This document shows positions 8,500-17,850 of a stretch of DNA of 64,000 nt, piece by piece. Numbering within the stretch: the stretch's first letter is position 1; every line of letters starts with the position of its first letter. Made by a program: the position numbers and the translations under genes. The notes under the pieces are model-generated. The model searched no databases, was not told the origin of the DNA, and worked only from the letters and a program-made list of their open reading frames with translations. This stretch comes from Enterobacter sp. (lineage in GTDB: Bacteria > Pseudomonadota > Gammaproteobacteria > Enterobacterales > Enterobacteriaceae): the NCBI GenBank assembly GCA_022649305.1, contig JALCNW010000006.1, positions 53,329 to 117,328 of the forward strand, in the 5' to 3' direction.

Positions 8500-9447
8500 A
8501 TGTACGACCTCGGTTCCGTCAATCTTCGCGCGCTGAAAATTTTTTTGGATGTCTTTGATGCGCAAAATTTTTCCGTCGTTGCCCGACGCGAAGGGATCTC
8601 GGCTTCGCAGGTGTCGCGGGTCATCCATCAACTTGAAGATGCACTGGGACAGCAGCTTTTTTATCGCAATACGCGGGCAATCATCCCGACGGAAAGCGGA
8701 CGCCTTTTTGCCGAGTACGCCCGAAATATTGCCGGACAAATCGAAGCCGCTCGTGAGGCGCTATCTGAGCGTAATATTGAGCCTTCGGGGCTGGTTCGAA
8801 TTAATGCGCCCGTGTTCTTCGGGCAGCGACATATTGCGCCATGGCTTGCGGGTTTATCTGAACGTTATCCGCGCCTGCTGATTGAAATGATCCAGACCGA
8901 TGATTTTATTGATCCACATAAAGATGCGGCGGATGTGATATTCCGTATTGGCGCGCTGACGGATTCAGCCTTCCACGCGCGGGTTTTTGGTACGCAGCAT
9001 TATCAGTTGGCAGCCTCAGCGGATTGGATTCGCCAGCATGGTGTGCCTTCAAGCCCTGACGATTTGAGCAGGCTGCCTTGCCTGGTTTATCGCGGCTCGT
9101 CCGGTCCAAACCGTTGGCATTTTAGAAAGCCGGGCAGGGCGTGGGTGCATTACCCCGTCTCGCCGCTGCTGAGTTCAAATAACGCAGATACGTTACTCCA
9201 GGCGGCATCCGGTGGGATGGGGCTGGTTCTGTTCCCGGACTGGCTGATGGGGGATAAACTCCGGTCGGGGGAACTGGTCGCGCTTTTGCCCGAATATGAA
9301 ACCTCAATTAATACCGAACCCCAGTCTATCGCGGCGATATATCCCCATGCTCGCCATCCACCCCTCAACGTCCGGGCGGTGATTGATTATTACGTTGAGG
9401 TGTTTGGTACGCCGCTTTATTGGCAAGTACCTGACAGCACATCATAA
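8500..9447 (+). CDS. LysR family transcriptional regulator
   Basis: A 315-residue LysR-type regulator. The N-terminal winged helix is clear (VNLRALKIFLDVFDAQNFSVVA then EGISASQVSRVIHQLEDALGQQLF), followed by the periplasmic-binding-like effector domain (from about residue 90). It is divergent from the YdcZ-type pair and may control them; the inducer is not apparent. AGGA lies 9 bases before the ATG. The name of a specific orthologue cannot be given. Confidence 0.82.
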   Translation: MYDLGSVNLRALKIFLDVFDAQNFSVVARREGISASQVSRVIHQLEDALGQQLFYRNTRAIIPTESGRLFAEYARNIAGQIEAAREALSERNIEPSGLVRINAPVFFGQRHIAPWLAGLSERYPRLLIEMIQTDDFIDPHKDAADVIFRIGALTDSAFHARVFGTQHYQLAASADWIRQHGVPSSPDDLSRLPCLVYRGSSGPNRWHFRKPGRAWVHYPVSPLLSSNNADTLLQAASGGMGLVLFPDWLMGDKLRSGELVALLPEYETSINTEPQSIAAIYPHARHPPLNVRAVIDYYVEVFGTPLYWQVPDSTS

Positions 9448-9515
9448 GTTAATACTATGAAGGTCCATCGGTAACGCAGCGCTATGTTGGAGTAAAAACA
9501 ACAAAGGAGCCTGCT

Positions 9516-9998
9516 ATGTATTCGATCACCTCTGAATCCGCTTCACATCCCGATATTATTACGCTCATTGCTGCGCTCGATGCTTATCAGAGCGAACTCT
9601 ATCCAGCGGAGAGCAATCACTTGCTCGATCTGTCGCAATTACCGACTGAACGCCTGATCGTGATGGCGATCCGCGATCGTCAGCTGAAAGCCGTCGGCTG
9701 CGGCGCGATTGTCCTGAATGATGACGGAACCGGTGAGATGAAGCGGGTCTACATTGACCCGACGCATCGTGGGCAGCAGTTGGGCGAGAAGCTGCTTGCT
9801 GCCCTGGAAGATGAAGCGCTTTCACGCGGATGCCACACGTTACGTCTGGAGACCGGTATTAAGCAGCACGCGGCGGTACGCCTTTATGAAAACCACGGGT
9901 ACTTTATGCGCGAAGCATTTGCCCCTTACGCCGAGGATCCGCTAAGCCTGTTTATGGAGAAAGCGCTGGTGGCAGACGTTCGTTTAGCAGCGCTATAA
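9516..9998 (+). CDS. GNAT family N-acetyltransferase
   Basis: A 160-residue acetyltransferase. The acetyl-CoA binding segment is recognisable as [24 protein letters not shown] (R-x-x-G-x-G/A type pyrophosphate loop, about residues 75-98), followed by [21 protein letters not shown]. The substrate is unknown. The start ATG follows AAAGGAG by 7 bases. It runs convergently into ptrR with a 47-base overlap of coding ends. Confidence 0.8.
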   Translation: MYSITSESASHPDIITLIAALDAYQSELYPAESNHLLDLSQLPTERLIVMAIRDRQLKAVGCGAIVLNDDGTGEMKRVYIDPTHRGQQLGEKLLAALEDEALSRGCHTLRLETGIKQHAAVRLYENHGYFMREAFAPYAEDPLSLFMEKALVADVRLAAL

Positions 9999-10830
9999 AC
10001 GCTTCAAGCTGGCGCGTCATCGCCCCGCGTCGCCATACCAGCCAGGTCGTGAGCCAGCGCCAGTTTTCCGCCAGCGGCCAGGCTTCAACCTGAAGATGCC
10101 CCGGCATGCTTTCAAGCATGGAGCGGGGCATCAGCGCCACTCCCGCACCCGCTATCACGCAGGCCAGCATACCGTGATAAGACTCCATTTCATGGATACG
10201 TCCCGGCATCGCCCGGTCGGCATGAAACCAGCTCTCCAGATGCCTGCGATAAGAGCAATTTGCCCGGAATGCGTAAACATCGCTGCCATTAAGCTGCGTC
10301 GCACGTGTCACTTTTGCATGTCCTGCCGCCACGACCAGCATCATCTCTTCCTGATAGACAGGCATCCCGTCCAGCTCTGGATGCGATAGCGGACCATCAA
10401 CAAACGCGGCACTCAGGGTGCCTTCCAGCACGCCGTCGATCATCGTCCCGGACGGGCCTGTGGAGAGCGCAAACTGAATGCGCGGATAACGCTGATTGAA
10501 CCGCGCCAGAGATTCTGGGATCCGGACAGCGGCGGTACTTTCAAGCGCACCGAGGGCGAACAATCCCTGCGGTTCATCCCCGGCGACGACCATGCGGGCT
10601 TCATCTACCAGCGCCAGGATCTGTTTGCTGTAACGCAAAAAATTGTGTCCCGCCGGAGAAAGACGCAGGCGCTGATTCTCACGGATGAATAACTCAACGC
10701 CAAGGTCGGCTTCAAGCTGGCGTATTCGGGTGGTCAGATTTGACGGGACGCGATGTACCTTCTGCGCGGCCTGGGTGATGCTCCCGGTCTGCGCGACCGC
10801 GTTGAACATTTCAAGCTGGGTTAAATCCAT
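9952..10830 (-). CDS. ptrR: LysR regulator PtrR (YneJ)
   Basis: A 292-residue LysR regulator that follows E. coli YneJ/PtrR through its whole length ([58 protein letters not shown]). In E. coli PtrR controls the adjacent sad gene and putrescine/GABA-related nitrogen use. Here too it is divergent from sad, with about 98 bases between start codons. Helix-turn-helix residues are intact. Confidence 0.92.
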   Translation of the reverse strand: MDLTQLEMFNAVAQTGSITQAAQKVHRVPSNLTTRIRQLEADLGVELFIRENQRLRLSPAGHNFLRYSKQILALVDEARMVVAGDEPQGLFALGALESTAAVRIPESLARFNQRYPRIQFALSTGPSGTMIDGVLEGTLSAAFVDGPLSHPELDGMPVYQEEMMLVVAAGHAKVTRATQLNGSDVYAFRANCSYRRHLESWFHADRAMPGRIHEMESYHGMLACVIAGAGVALMPRSMLESMPGHLQVEAWPLAENWRWLTTWLVWRRGAMTRQLEAFIALLNERLPPALSP

Positions 10831-10928
10831 AACATTCTCGATTTGTGAACAAGTTGGTCATGATTATTCAGTTTTCAGAAATAGCAGAGTGGGACACAAT
10901 GAATCAACCCTTTTATACGGAGACTCTT

Positions 10929-12317
10929 ATGACGCCTACACCTTCTACCCACGCAATTTCTGTCAATCCTGCCACGGGCGAAACCCTCACGACCCATTTG
11001 TGGGCGACGGCGCGCGAAGTGGATAGGGCGATTGCCGACGCTGACGCCGCTTTTCGCCAGTGGCGTCATGAGAGTGTGGCCCATCGCGCGCAGAAGCTGC
11101 GCGATCTCGGCGCGGCGCTTCGCGATCACGCTGAGGAAATGGCGCAAACCATCACCCGCGAAATGGGGAAACCGATACTGCAGGCCCGCGCAGAAGTGGC
11201 TAAATCAGCCAGCCTGTGCGACTGGTACGCCGAGCAGGGCCCGGCCATGCTGAGTGCAGAGCCTACGTTGGTTGAAGCGCAAAAGGCGGTAATTGAATAT
11301 CGCCCTCTTGGGCCTATTCTCGCCGTGATGCCGTGGAACTTCCCGCTGTGGCAGGTGCTGCGCGGCGCAGTGCCGATTCTGTTGGCCGGCAATAGCTATT
11401 TATTAAAGCCTGCGCCAAACGTTCTGGGCTCGGCGGCGATTATCGCTAAAGTCTTTGCAGAAGCGGGCTTCCCCGAAGGCGTCTTTGGCTGGATCAATGC
11501 CACGAACGATGGCGTCAGCCAGGCGATTAACGATCGACGAATGGCGGCAATTACCGTGACGGGCAGCGTTCGCGCCGGTGCAGCGATTGGTGCCCAGGCG
11601 GCGGCCGCGTTGAAGAAATGCGTGCTGGAGCTGGGGGGGTCCGATCCGTTTATCGTATTAAACGACGCAGACCTGGATTTGGCAGTGAAGGCCGCCGTCA
11701 CCGGACGTTATCAAAATACCGGGCAAGTATGTGCTGCCGCGAAACGCTTTATCGTCGAGGAAGGGATTGCAGCCGAATTTACCGAGCGCTTTGTGGCGGC
11801 TACGGCTGCACTGAAAATGGGCTCGCCAGAAAGTGAAGATAATTATCTGGGACCGATGGCTCGATTCGATCTGCGCGATGAGCTGCATCAGCAGGTTGAG
11901 GCCACGTTGAAGGAAGGCGCTACGCTATTGCTCGGCGGCGAGAAAATTGCAGGCGAGGGTAACTTCTACGCTCCGACCATACTCACAAACGTGGGGCCTG
12001 AGATGACGGCATTTCGTCAGGAGCTGTTTGGCCCCGTTGCCGCTATCACTATTGCGAAAGATGCGGAGCACGCTCTGGCGCTGGCAAATGATAGTGATTT
12101 TGGTCTTTCAGCCACCGTCTTTAGCGCAGATGAACAGCAGGCTGAATCACTGGCTCGTCGTCTGGAGTGCGGGGGGGTGTTTATCAATGGCTATAGCGCC
12201 AGCGACCCGCGCGTGGCTTTTGGCGGCGTGAAGAAAAGCGGCTTTGGTCGCGAGCTGTCGCACTTTGGATTGCATGAGTTTTGTAATATCCAGACGGTGT
12301 GGAAAGATCGCGTATAG
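10929..12317 (+). CDS. sad: Succinate semialdehyde dehydrogenase Sad
   Basis: A 462-residue NAD(P)+-dependent aldehyde dehydrogenase converting succinate semialdehyde to succinate, the last step of GABA/putrescine degradation. It matches E. coli Sad (YneI) in length and motif: the MPWNFPLWQV cofactor-site segment, VTGSVRAG, the catalytic glutamate in LELGGSDPF and the nucleophilic cysteine in NTGQVCAAAKRF. The start at 10929 (MTPTPSTHAIS) follows GGAG by about 7 bases; a longer frame reaches back to 10845 but would enter the ptrR promoter. Confidence 0.93.
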   Translation: MTPTPSTHAISVNPATGETLTTHLWATAREVDRAIADADAAFRQWRHESVAHRAQKLRDLGAALRDHAEEMAQTITREMGKPILQARAEVAKSASLCDWYAEQGPAMLSAEPTLVEAQKAVIEYRPLGPILAVMPWNFPLWQVLRGAVPILLAGNSYLLKPAPNVLGSAAIIAKVFAEAGFPEGVFGWINATNDGVSQAINDRRMAAITVTGSVRAGAAIGAQAAAALKKCVLELGGSDPFIVLNDADLDLAVKAAVTGRYQNTGQVCAAAKRFIVEEGIAAEFTERFVAATAALKMGSPESEDNYLGPMARFDLRDELHQQVEATLKEGATLLLGGEKIAGEGNFYAPTILTNVGPEMTAFRQELFGPVAAITIAKDAEHALALANDSDFGLSATVFSADEQQAESLARRLECGGVFINGYSASDPRVAFGGVKKSGFGRELSHFGLHEFCNIQTVWKDRV

Positions 12318-12431
12318 CATTCGACAAAATGGGCCTTCTTTATGAAGGCTCTTGTCATTGTAGTGTCATGGTTCTGTCATTAACGTTTCGTAGACTCGCT
12401 CGCGTCTAACGTACTGTTACAGAAGAAGATT

Positions 12432-14021
12432 ATGAACCTAACGCAAATTATCAGCCGTATTGCGAAGCGCTTTATCCCCCGCCAGTTTGGTCTTCTGGCC
12501 GGAATCTTTTGTATTATCGGACTCTTCTCCGCGCTGCAACTCTCCTCCTCGATATTGCTTAATGCTTCGCTACGCGATGCCCAGCGCAATGAGCAGCATA
12601 ACCAGCAGGCGCAGCTGCAACAAAGCAAGCTGGATGTGGCGCGCGTGACTTTGCTGGCAGCAAGCGATCTGCTCAACCGCTCGGGTGTCTATTTTATGCA
12701 GGACAAAGAAACCGGATCCGAAGGAAGCTGGCACAGCTTAATGGATGAGGCCCAGAAGGCGTTAAGCGCATCTCATGATGCATGGAATATATGGTTGTCG
12801 CTCAATCCTCCAAAGGATGAGGCTCTGGTCAGCAGCTATCAGCTTTTTTACGGCGCTATCAACGAACAAGCCGAAGGTCTGGTCAAAACCAACTCGATTG
12901 ATGCTTTTTTTGCGGTTCCTGCTCAGGCGTTTCAGACCGATTTTAATGACAACTATGCCCGCTATCAGCAGATGAGCGAGCAACGAGCAAATGCAGGTCG
13001 CGAATCTCTGATGGGGCAATTATCAGGCCTACAGTCTCTCTTTTTGCTGGCCCCCGTTTTATTATTGGCGATTGCCGTTTTGGTCTGGTTTGGGATGTCG
13101 CGTTGGGTGATTACGCCGTTGCGCCAGCAGGTTGCTCATATCGATCGACTTGCGGCCGGGGATTTGTCTGTTTCACCCCCGTCAGTGAAATGCTTTAACC
13201 GCGAAGTTGGGCAGCTAAGCGCCAGTATCAGGACCATGCAGCAGGGGTTGCAGCAGCTGGTCACGCAGGTGAGCGAGGCGACCACCTCAATGGTGGAAAA
13301 CATCGGTTCCCTGGCGGAAGGCAATCAGAAACTCTACCAGCAATCGGCGCGACAGGCGCAGGAGCTTAATGATGTCACTGCGCACATTGCCATCCTCGAA
13401 ACCCACGTTGAAGGCAATACGGGATATGCCAAGCTTGCCAGCTCACGCGCCGACGAGGCACGCAAGGCTGCGGCGGGTGGCGATATGATGATGTCAACGG
13501 TCAATGCCTCAATGCAGGCGATTGTTGAGCGATCTTCCGAGATGCGCGGGATAGTGGCCATGATCGACAGTGTGGCTTTTCAAACCAATATCCTGGCGCT
13601 CAACGCGGCCATTGAAGCGGCTCATGCGGGGAATCAGGGCAGGGGATTTGCGGTAGTCGCGCGTGAAGTGGGCCTGCTGGCGAGAAAAAGCAGTCATTCA
13701 ACACAGACGATCCAGGAGCTGATTAATCACTCTTTGCAAGGCATCGAGGATGGTTCAAAAGCGGTGGTCCGTCTGGAAGATAACCTGCAGCAAGTCACCG
13801 GGCTGGTGGCGAGTTTAAGCAGTTTGCTGAATGATATCTCCGTAGCTACCCTGAGCCAGGGCGACAGTATCCATCAGATAACTCGTCAGCTTAAGGCGCT
13901 TAATCAGGTTTCGCGGCAAACGGATGCGCTGGTCACGACGGCTTCAGAGTCGTCACGTCGGCTGCATGATGAATCTTACCTTCTGATGCAGGCCGTCTCG
14001 CGTTTTCGTCTTCCTGCCTGA
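12432..14021 (+). CDS. Methyl-accepting chemotaxis protein
   Basis: A 529-residue chemoreceptor. A first membrane segment lies at about residues 21-40, a periplasmic four-helix Tar/Tsr-like ligand domain to ~195, a second membrane segment at ~197-217, then a HAMP domain (RWVITPLRQQVAHIDRLAAGDLS). The cytoplasmic signalling hairpin tip is intact (SVAFQTNILALNAAIEAA and HAGNQGRGFAVVAREVG, ~376-415). It ends without the NWETF-type CheR/CheB pentapeptide, so it probably depends on other receptors for efficient adaptation. The ligand is unknown. The gene sits between sad and glsB, where E. coli has yneG. Confidence 0.88.
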   Translation: MNLTQIISRIAKRFIPRQFGLLAGIFCIIGLFSALQLSSSILLNASLRDAQRNEQHNQQAQLQQSKLDVARVTLLAASDLLNRSGVYFMQDKETGSEGSWHSLMDEAQKALSASHDAWNIWLSLNPPKDEALVSSYQLFYGAINEQAEGLVKTNSIDAFFAVPAQAFQTDFNDNYARYQQMSEQRANAGRESLMGQLSGLQSLFLLAPVLLLAIAVLVWFGMSRWVITPLRQQVAHIDRLAAGDLSVSPPSVKCFNREVGQLSASIRTMQQGLQQLVTQVSEATTSMVENIGSLAEGNQKLYQQSARQAQELNDVTAHIAILETHVEGNTGYAKLASSRADEARKAAAGGDMMMSTVNASMQAIVERSSEMRGIVAMIDSVAFQTNILALNAAIEAAHAGNQGRGFAVVAREVGLLARKSSHSTQTIQELINHSLQGIEDGSKAVVRLEDNLQQVTGLVASLSSLLNDISVATLSQGDSIHQITRQLKALNQVSRQTDALVTTASESSRRLHDESYLLMQAVSRFRLPA

Positions 14022-14084
14022 CGCAACATATCAGCCTCTGTTATACTCCCAGCCCGTTTTTGGCCTGTAGGCAAGGAGCAAACT

Positions 14085-15011
14085 GTGGCTGCGGTTATCC
14101 ATAATGAGATGCTGGAAGAGATTCTGGCGCAGGTTCGCCCGTTACTGGGTAAAGGTAAAGTCGCTGATTATATCCCGGCGCTGGCCTGTGTAAGCGGGAG
14201 CAAGCTGGGTATTGCTATTTGTACGGTGGATGGACAGCAGTATCAGGCCGGGGATGCCACTGAGCGTTTTTCTATTCAGTCGATCTCGAAAGTCTTGAGC
14301 CTGGTCGCGGCGATGCGCCAGTATCAGGAAGATGAAATTTGGCAGCGCGTGGGCAAAGATCCTTCCGGTCAGCCTTTTAACTCGCTGCTCCAGCTTGAGA
14401 TTGAGCAGGGCATTCCCCGTAACCCCTTTATTAATGCCGGTGCGCTGGTGGTGTGCGATATGCTGCAAAGTCGTCTTAGCGCCCCGCGTCAGCGCATGCT
14501 GGAGATCGTGCGTCAGCTAAGTGGCGTGTCCGATATTCTCTACGATGCTAACGTTGCCCGTTCTGAATTTGAGCATTCGGCCCGCAATGCGGCGATCGCC
14601 TGGCTAATGAAATCCTTTGGTAACTTCCACAATGACGTGGCGACCGTCCTGCAAAACTATTTCCACTATTGCGCGTTGAAAATGAACTGCGTCGAACTGG
14701 CGCGAACCTTTCTGTTTTTGGCCGATAAAGGTCACGCCGCGCATCTTTCCCAGCCCGTGGTGTCTCCCATGCAGGCCAGACAAATTAATGCGCTGATGGC
14801 AACGAGCGGTATGTATCAGAACGCGGGTGAGTTTGCCTGGCGAGTCGGGCTGCCGGCGAAATCAGGCGTGGGTGGCGGTGTTGTCGCGATTGTCCCTCAT
14901 GAAATGGCCATTGCCGTCTGGAGCCCTGAACTGGATGCAACAGGCAACTCGCTGGCAGGTGTTGCGGTGCTGGAACAGCTGACGCAGCGTCTTGGGCGCT
15001 CGGTGTATTGA
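14085..15011 (+). CDS. glsB: Glutaminase 2 (GlsB)
   Basis: A 308-residue glutaminase hydrolysing glutamine to glutamate and ammonia, a serine-dependent enzyme with a beta-lactamase-like fold. The SxxK nucleophile motif is in [12 protein letters not shown], with [17 protein letters not shown], the YFHYCALKM segment and [13 protein letters not shown] also present. It matches E. coli YneH throughout. The start is GTG at 14085 after AAGGAG. It is downstream of the chemoreceptor and the order sad-x-glsB matches E. coli synteny. Confidence 0.95.
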   Translation: MAAVIHNEMLEEILAQVRPLLGKGKVADYIPALACVSGSKLGIAICTVDGQQYQAGDATERFSIQSISKVLSLVAAMRQYQEDEIWQRVGKDPSGQPFNSLLQLEIEQGIPRNPFINAGALVVCDMLQSRLSAPRQRMLEIVRQLSGVSDILYDANVARSEFEHSARNAAIAWLMKSFGNFHNDVATVLQNYFHYCALKMNCVELARTFLFLADKGHAAHLSQPVVSPMQARQINALMATSGMYQNAGEFAWRVGLPAKSGVGGGVVAIVPHEMAIAVWSPELDATGNSLAGVAVLEQLTQRLGRSVY

Positions 15012-15176
15012 TAACGAGGTTCGACCTTTTACACCGGCTTGTGCGGCGCATTTACCCCAAAGCTTAATGGGTTATGCTCCCTCGCAATGTATGTTATAGA
15101 TCCATGCTCAGCTTTTATTATTCATGCCGTTGACCGCTGAATAGTTGCGCTAAGCAATTATATGGATTGATATTTG

Positions 15177-16625
15177 ATGCGATCTTCTTTGTTGTCTTTC
15201 AAGCCATTTCAACCTGAAAACCCACTGCGAAACGTAGCCACTATTTTTATCCTCACCACGCTGTTTTACTTTATCGGTGCGGAGCTGCGGCTGGTGGAAG
15301 CGCTATCACTGTTTTGGCCGCTTAACGGTGTGATGGCCGGGGTGTTTGCTCGCTACGCGTATCTGAACCGTCTGCACTATTACGCGGTATCGTACGTTGC
15401 CATGCTGATGTACGACGCGGTGACCACAAACTGGGGTATTGCCTCGGTGGTGATTAATTTCTCCAATATGGTCTTTATCGTGATCGTTGCCATGTTGGTG
15501 ACGCGTGACAGAAAACAAGGGCGTAAAACACCGGATCCTATTAATGCGCTGCGCCTGTTCAATTACTGCCTTATTGCGGCACTACTGTGTGCGCTGGTGG
15601 GTGCTCTCGGCTCGGTTGGCATTGATAGCCAAACGTTTTGGCCGTTGTATGCCGACTGGTTTAGCGAGCAGTTTTCAACAGGGGTATTGATTTTGCCGTG
15701 TCTGTTGACGGTGAAGATACCGGTCATCAAGCACCCGTTACGCGTAGAACATCTCTTACCGGCGCTGGCACTGATCGTGTCTGTTATCGCCTCCGCGGTC
15801 ATTGGCGGCGCGGGAAGTCTGGCATTTCCATTACCGGCACTTATCTGGTGTGCGGTGCGCTATTCGCTGCCAGCCACCTGTCTGCTCACCTTCGTTACCG
15901 GCGGACTCGAAATTATTCTGGTGGCCAACTCCATAATTGATATCGCCGTCGCAACACCGCTATCGACGCCGATGATGTTCTCGGCTCGTCTGGGGATCGC
16001 CACGATGGCGATTTGTCCGGTCATGGTGTCCGTGAGTATGGCCGCGATCAATTCGTTGATGCAGCAGGTCTCTCTGCGCGCGGATTATGACTTTCTGACC
16101 CGCGTCTATTCTCGCTCGGGTCTGTATGAAGCCCTTAAACATGAAGAGTCTCATCGGCATCCCCGTTTTCTGACGGTCATGCTCCTGGATATCGATTACT
16201 TCAAAAACATTAATGACAATTATGGTCATGAGTGTGGCGATCGGGTGCTGGCGGCCTTTGCGGCTAAAGTTCAGGACGTGGTGGGCGAGGATGGTCTGGT
16301 TGCGCGAATGGGCGGAGAAGAGTTTGCGGTCGTCGTGAACTCCGAGGATTCCCGACAAGGTTATGAGCTGGCGGAACGGATAAGGACGTCAATAGAACAC
16401 CATACCTTTACCTGGCGACAGCAGTCGTTGTTCCTGACCGTCAGTATTGGTTTGGGGAGTGCAAAGTCTGAAGCCTGGCAACTGACTGAAGTTTTCAACA
16501 AGCTCATGGCTGAAGCAGATGAGTATTTGTATCGTTCGAAAAAAGCAGGGCGTAATCGTACCAGCGCGCGTCAATCTGACGAGAGGCATATCGTGGAACC
16601 GCAAAAACGCTCGGAGCAGGTGTAA
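15177..16625 (+). CDS. dgcF: Diguanylate cyclase DgcF (YneF), MASE1-type sensor plus GGDEF
   Basis: A 482-residue membrane protein. The N-terminal ~300 residues form about eight membrane segments of MASE1 type. The C-terminal GGDEF domain makes c-di-GMP from two GTP: LDIDYFKNINDNYGHECGD and the signature ARMGGEEFAVVV are intact. No RxxD inhibitory-site motif precedes GGEEF, so product inhibition through that site is unlikely. The C-terminal half closely follows E. coli YneF. ATG at 15177 is preceded by an in-frame TTG at 15174. It is the first of three consecutive GGDEF genes. Confidence 0.88.
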   Translation: MRSSLLSFKPFQPENPLRNVATIFILTTLFYFIGAELRLVEALSLFWPLNGVMAGVFARYAYLNRLHYYAVSYVAMLMYDAVTTNWGIASVVINFSNMVFIVIVAMLVTRDRKQGRKTPDPINALRLFNYCLIAALLCALVGALGSVGIDSQTFWPLYADWFSEQFSTGVLILPCLLTVKIPVIKHPLRVEHLLPALALIVSVIASAVIGGAGSLAFPLPALIWCAVRYSLPATCLLTFVTGGLEIILVANSIIDIAVATPLSTPMMFSARLGIATMAICPVMVSVSMAAINSLMQQVSLRADYDFLTRVYSRSGLYEALKHEESHRHPRFLTVMLLDIDYFKNINDNYGHECGDRVLAAFAAKVQDVVGEDGLVARMGGEEFAVVVNSEDSRQGYELAERIRTSIEHHTFTWRQQSLFLTVSIGLGSAKSEAWQLTEVFNKLMAEADEYLYRSKKAGRNRTSARQSDERHIVEPQKRSEQV

Positions 16626-16742
16626 CCGCATCCATTTCAGGCAGAATGCGGCGTAGATGTTATCAATTTGCTGATAAATTGCTTGCTACGTATTTTTAAG
16701 CTCAATAAGATACCGGAGATGATAATTCGGAAAAATCGCATC

Positions 16743-17798
16743 ATGACCGTTATTGACAAATTCAATAAAAACCAAGGTTTACCAGGTAGCCGGTTTGTCA
16801 AACGTATGTTCCTGATGCGTGTCCTGGGTACCTTTCTCTGTTTTATTCCTATTCTGTCGGTTCTTATTGAACATCAACGGCCTCTATGGCTCATGCTGCT
16901 GTTGGCGGTGAATGCGTTTATCTGGCCGACGCTTGCCTGGCAGCGCGCCATCCGCTCGGCGTCTCCACTCAAAACCGAACATCAAAATCTGGTGATTGAT
17001 GCGGGAGCGGGGGGATTCTGGATAGCGATGATGGCAGGTAATCCGCTACCGTCCGTGGTAATTGCGACAATCCTGCTGGCTGACCGTCTCTCTGCGGGCG
17101 GTTTTGGGCTGATGAAGAAGGCCGCCGTGGCGATGCTGGTCACTTTTATGGCCGGGTGGCTCACGCAAGGCATGGCGTTTATTCCGTATGTGTCGCAGCG
17201 CACGATGTACCTTACTCTCCCTCTGATTGGGATTTATATCATTGCGCTTAGCGTTCTGACGGATAGCATCGCTATTCGATTACGCCTGAAGTCACGTGAG
17301 CTGGAACGGATAGCCATGATGGACCCGCTCCTGGATATCGCCAATCGACGTTTGCTGGAGAAGCGAATCGATCACGAGCTGATGAAACTTCAGCAGGCGC
17401 ATCGTGAGTCTGCGTTGATGTTTATCGATATCGATAATTTTAAAGACGTGAACGATCGTTTTGGCCATAAAGTGGGTGATGCCATGCTCGCCACGGTATC
17501 AGAAATCTTGCATCTCGCGACGCGTCAGACCGATACCCCGGCTCGACTGGGTGGCGACGAGTTTGTGATTTTACTGCCGAACACCACCATTGAAGAGGCG
17601 CAGGTTGTGGCGTCTCGTATCATGGATGCGACCGCCGTCATAGACGATGTCGCGGAAACCACGGTGAATTGTACGCTGAGTATTGGTATTGCCATCGCAA
17701 CCCGTGAGATGGCAAACGTCACCGACTGGCTACAGGCGGCGGATGATGCGCTCTATCGGGCCAAACGTGACGGTAAAAATCGAATTTTCGCACACTGA
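16743..17798 (+). CDS. Diguanylate cyclase, MASE2-like membrane domain plus GGDEF
   Basis: A 351-residue protein with an N-terminal membrane domain of about five to six segments resembling MASE2 (as in DgcC/AdrA: PLWLMLLLAVNAFIWPTLAWQ) and a GGDEF domain (FIDIDNFKDVNDRFGHKVGD, ARLGGDEFVILL). An RQTD motif lies exactly five residues before GGDEF, the position of the allosteric inhibitory site, so feedback inhibition is likely. Start choice is uncertain: ATGs at 16668, 16719 and 16743 are in frame and none has a good ribosome site; 16743 gives a normal MASE2 length. The specific enterobacterial orthologue is not recognised. Confidence 0.78.
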   Translation: MTVIDKFNKNQGLPGSRFVKRMFLMRVLGTFLCFIPILSVLIEHQRPLWLMLLLAVNAFIWPTLAWQRAIRSASPLKTEHQNLVIDAGAGGFWIAMMAGNPLPSVVIATILLADRLSAGGFGLMKKAAVAMLVTFMAGWLTQGMAFIPYVSQRTMYLTLPLIGIYIIALSVLTDSIAIRLRLKSRELERIAMMDPLLDIANRRLLEKRIDHELMKLQQAHRESALMFIDIDNFKDVNDRFGHKVGDAMLATVSEILHLATRQTDTPARLGGDEFVILLPNTTIEEAQVVASRIMDATAVIDDVAETTVNCTLSIGIAIATREMANVTDWLQAADDALYRAKRDGKNRIFAH

Positions 17799-17850
17799 CA
17801 AACGTACTCTTTAGGCTAAGCTTTCAAGAGGCTTAATGTCAGGAGAGACT

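Noticed and set aside
10845..10928. N-terminal extension of sad to 10845
   Set aside because: The extra 28 residues do not match Sad and would overlap the ptrR/sad promoter; ATG at 10929 has a ribosome site.
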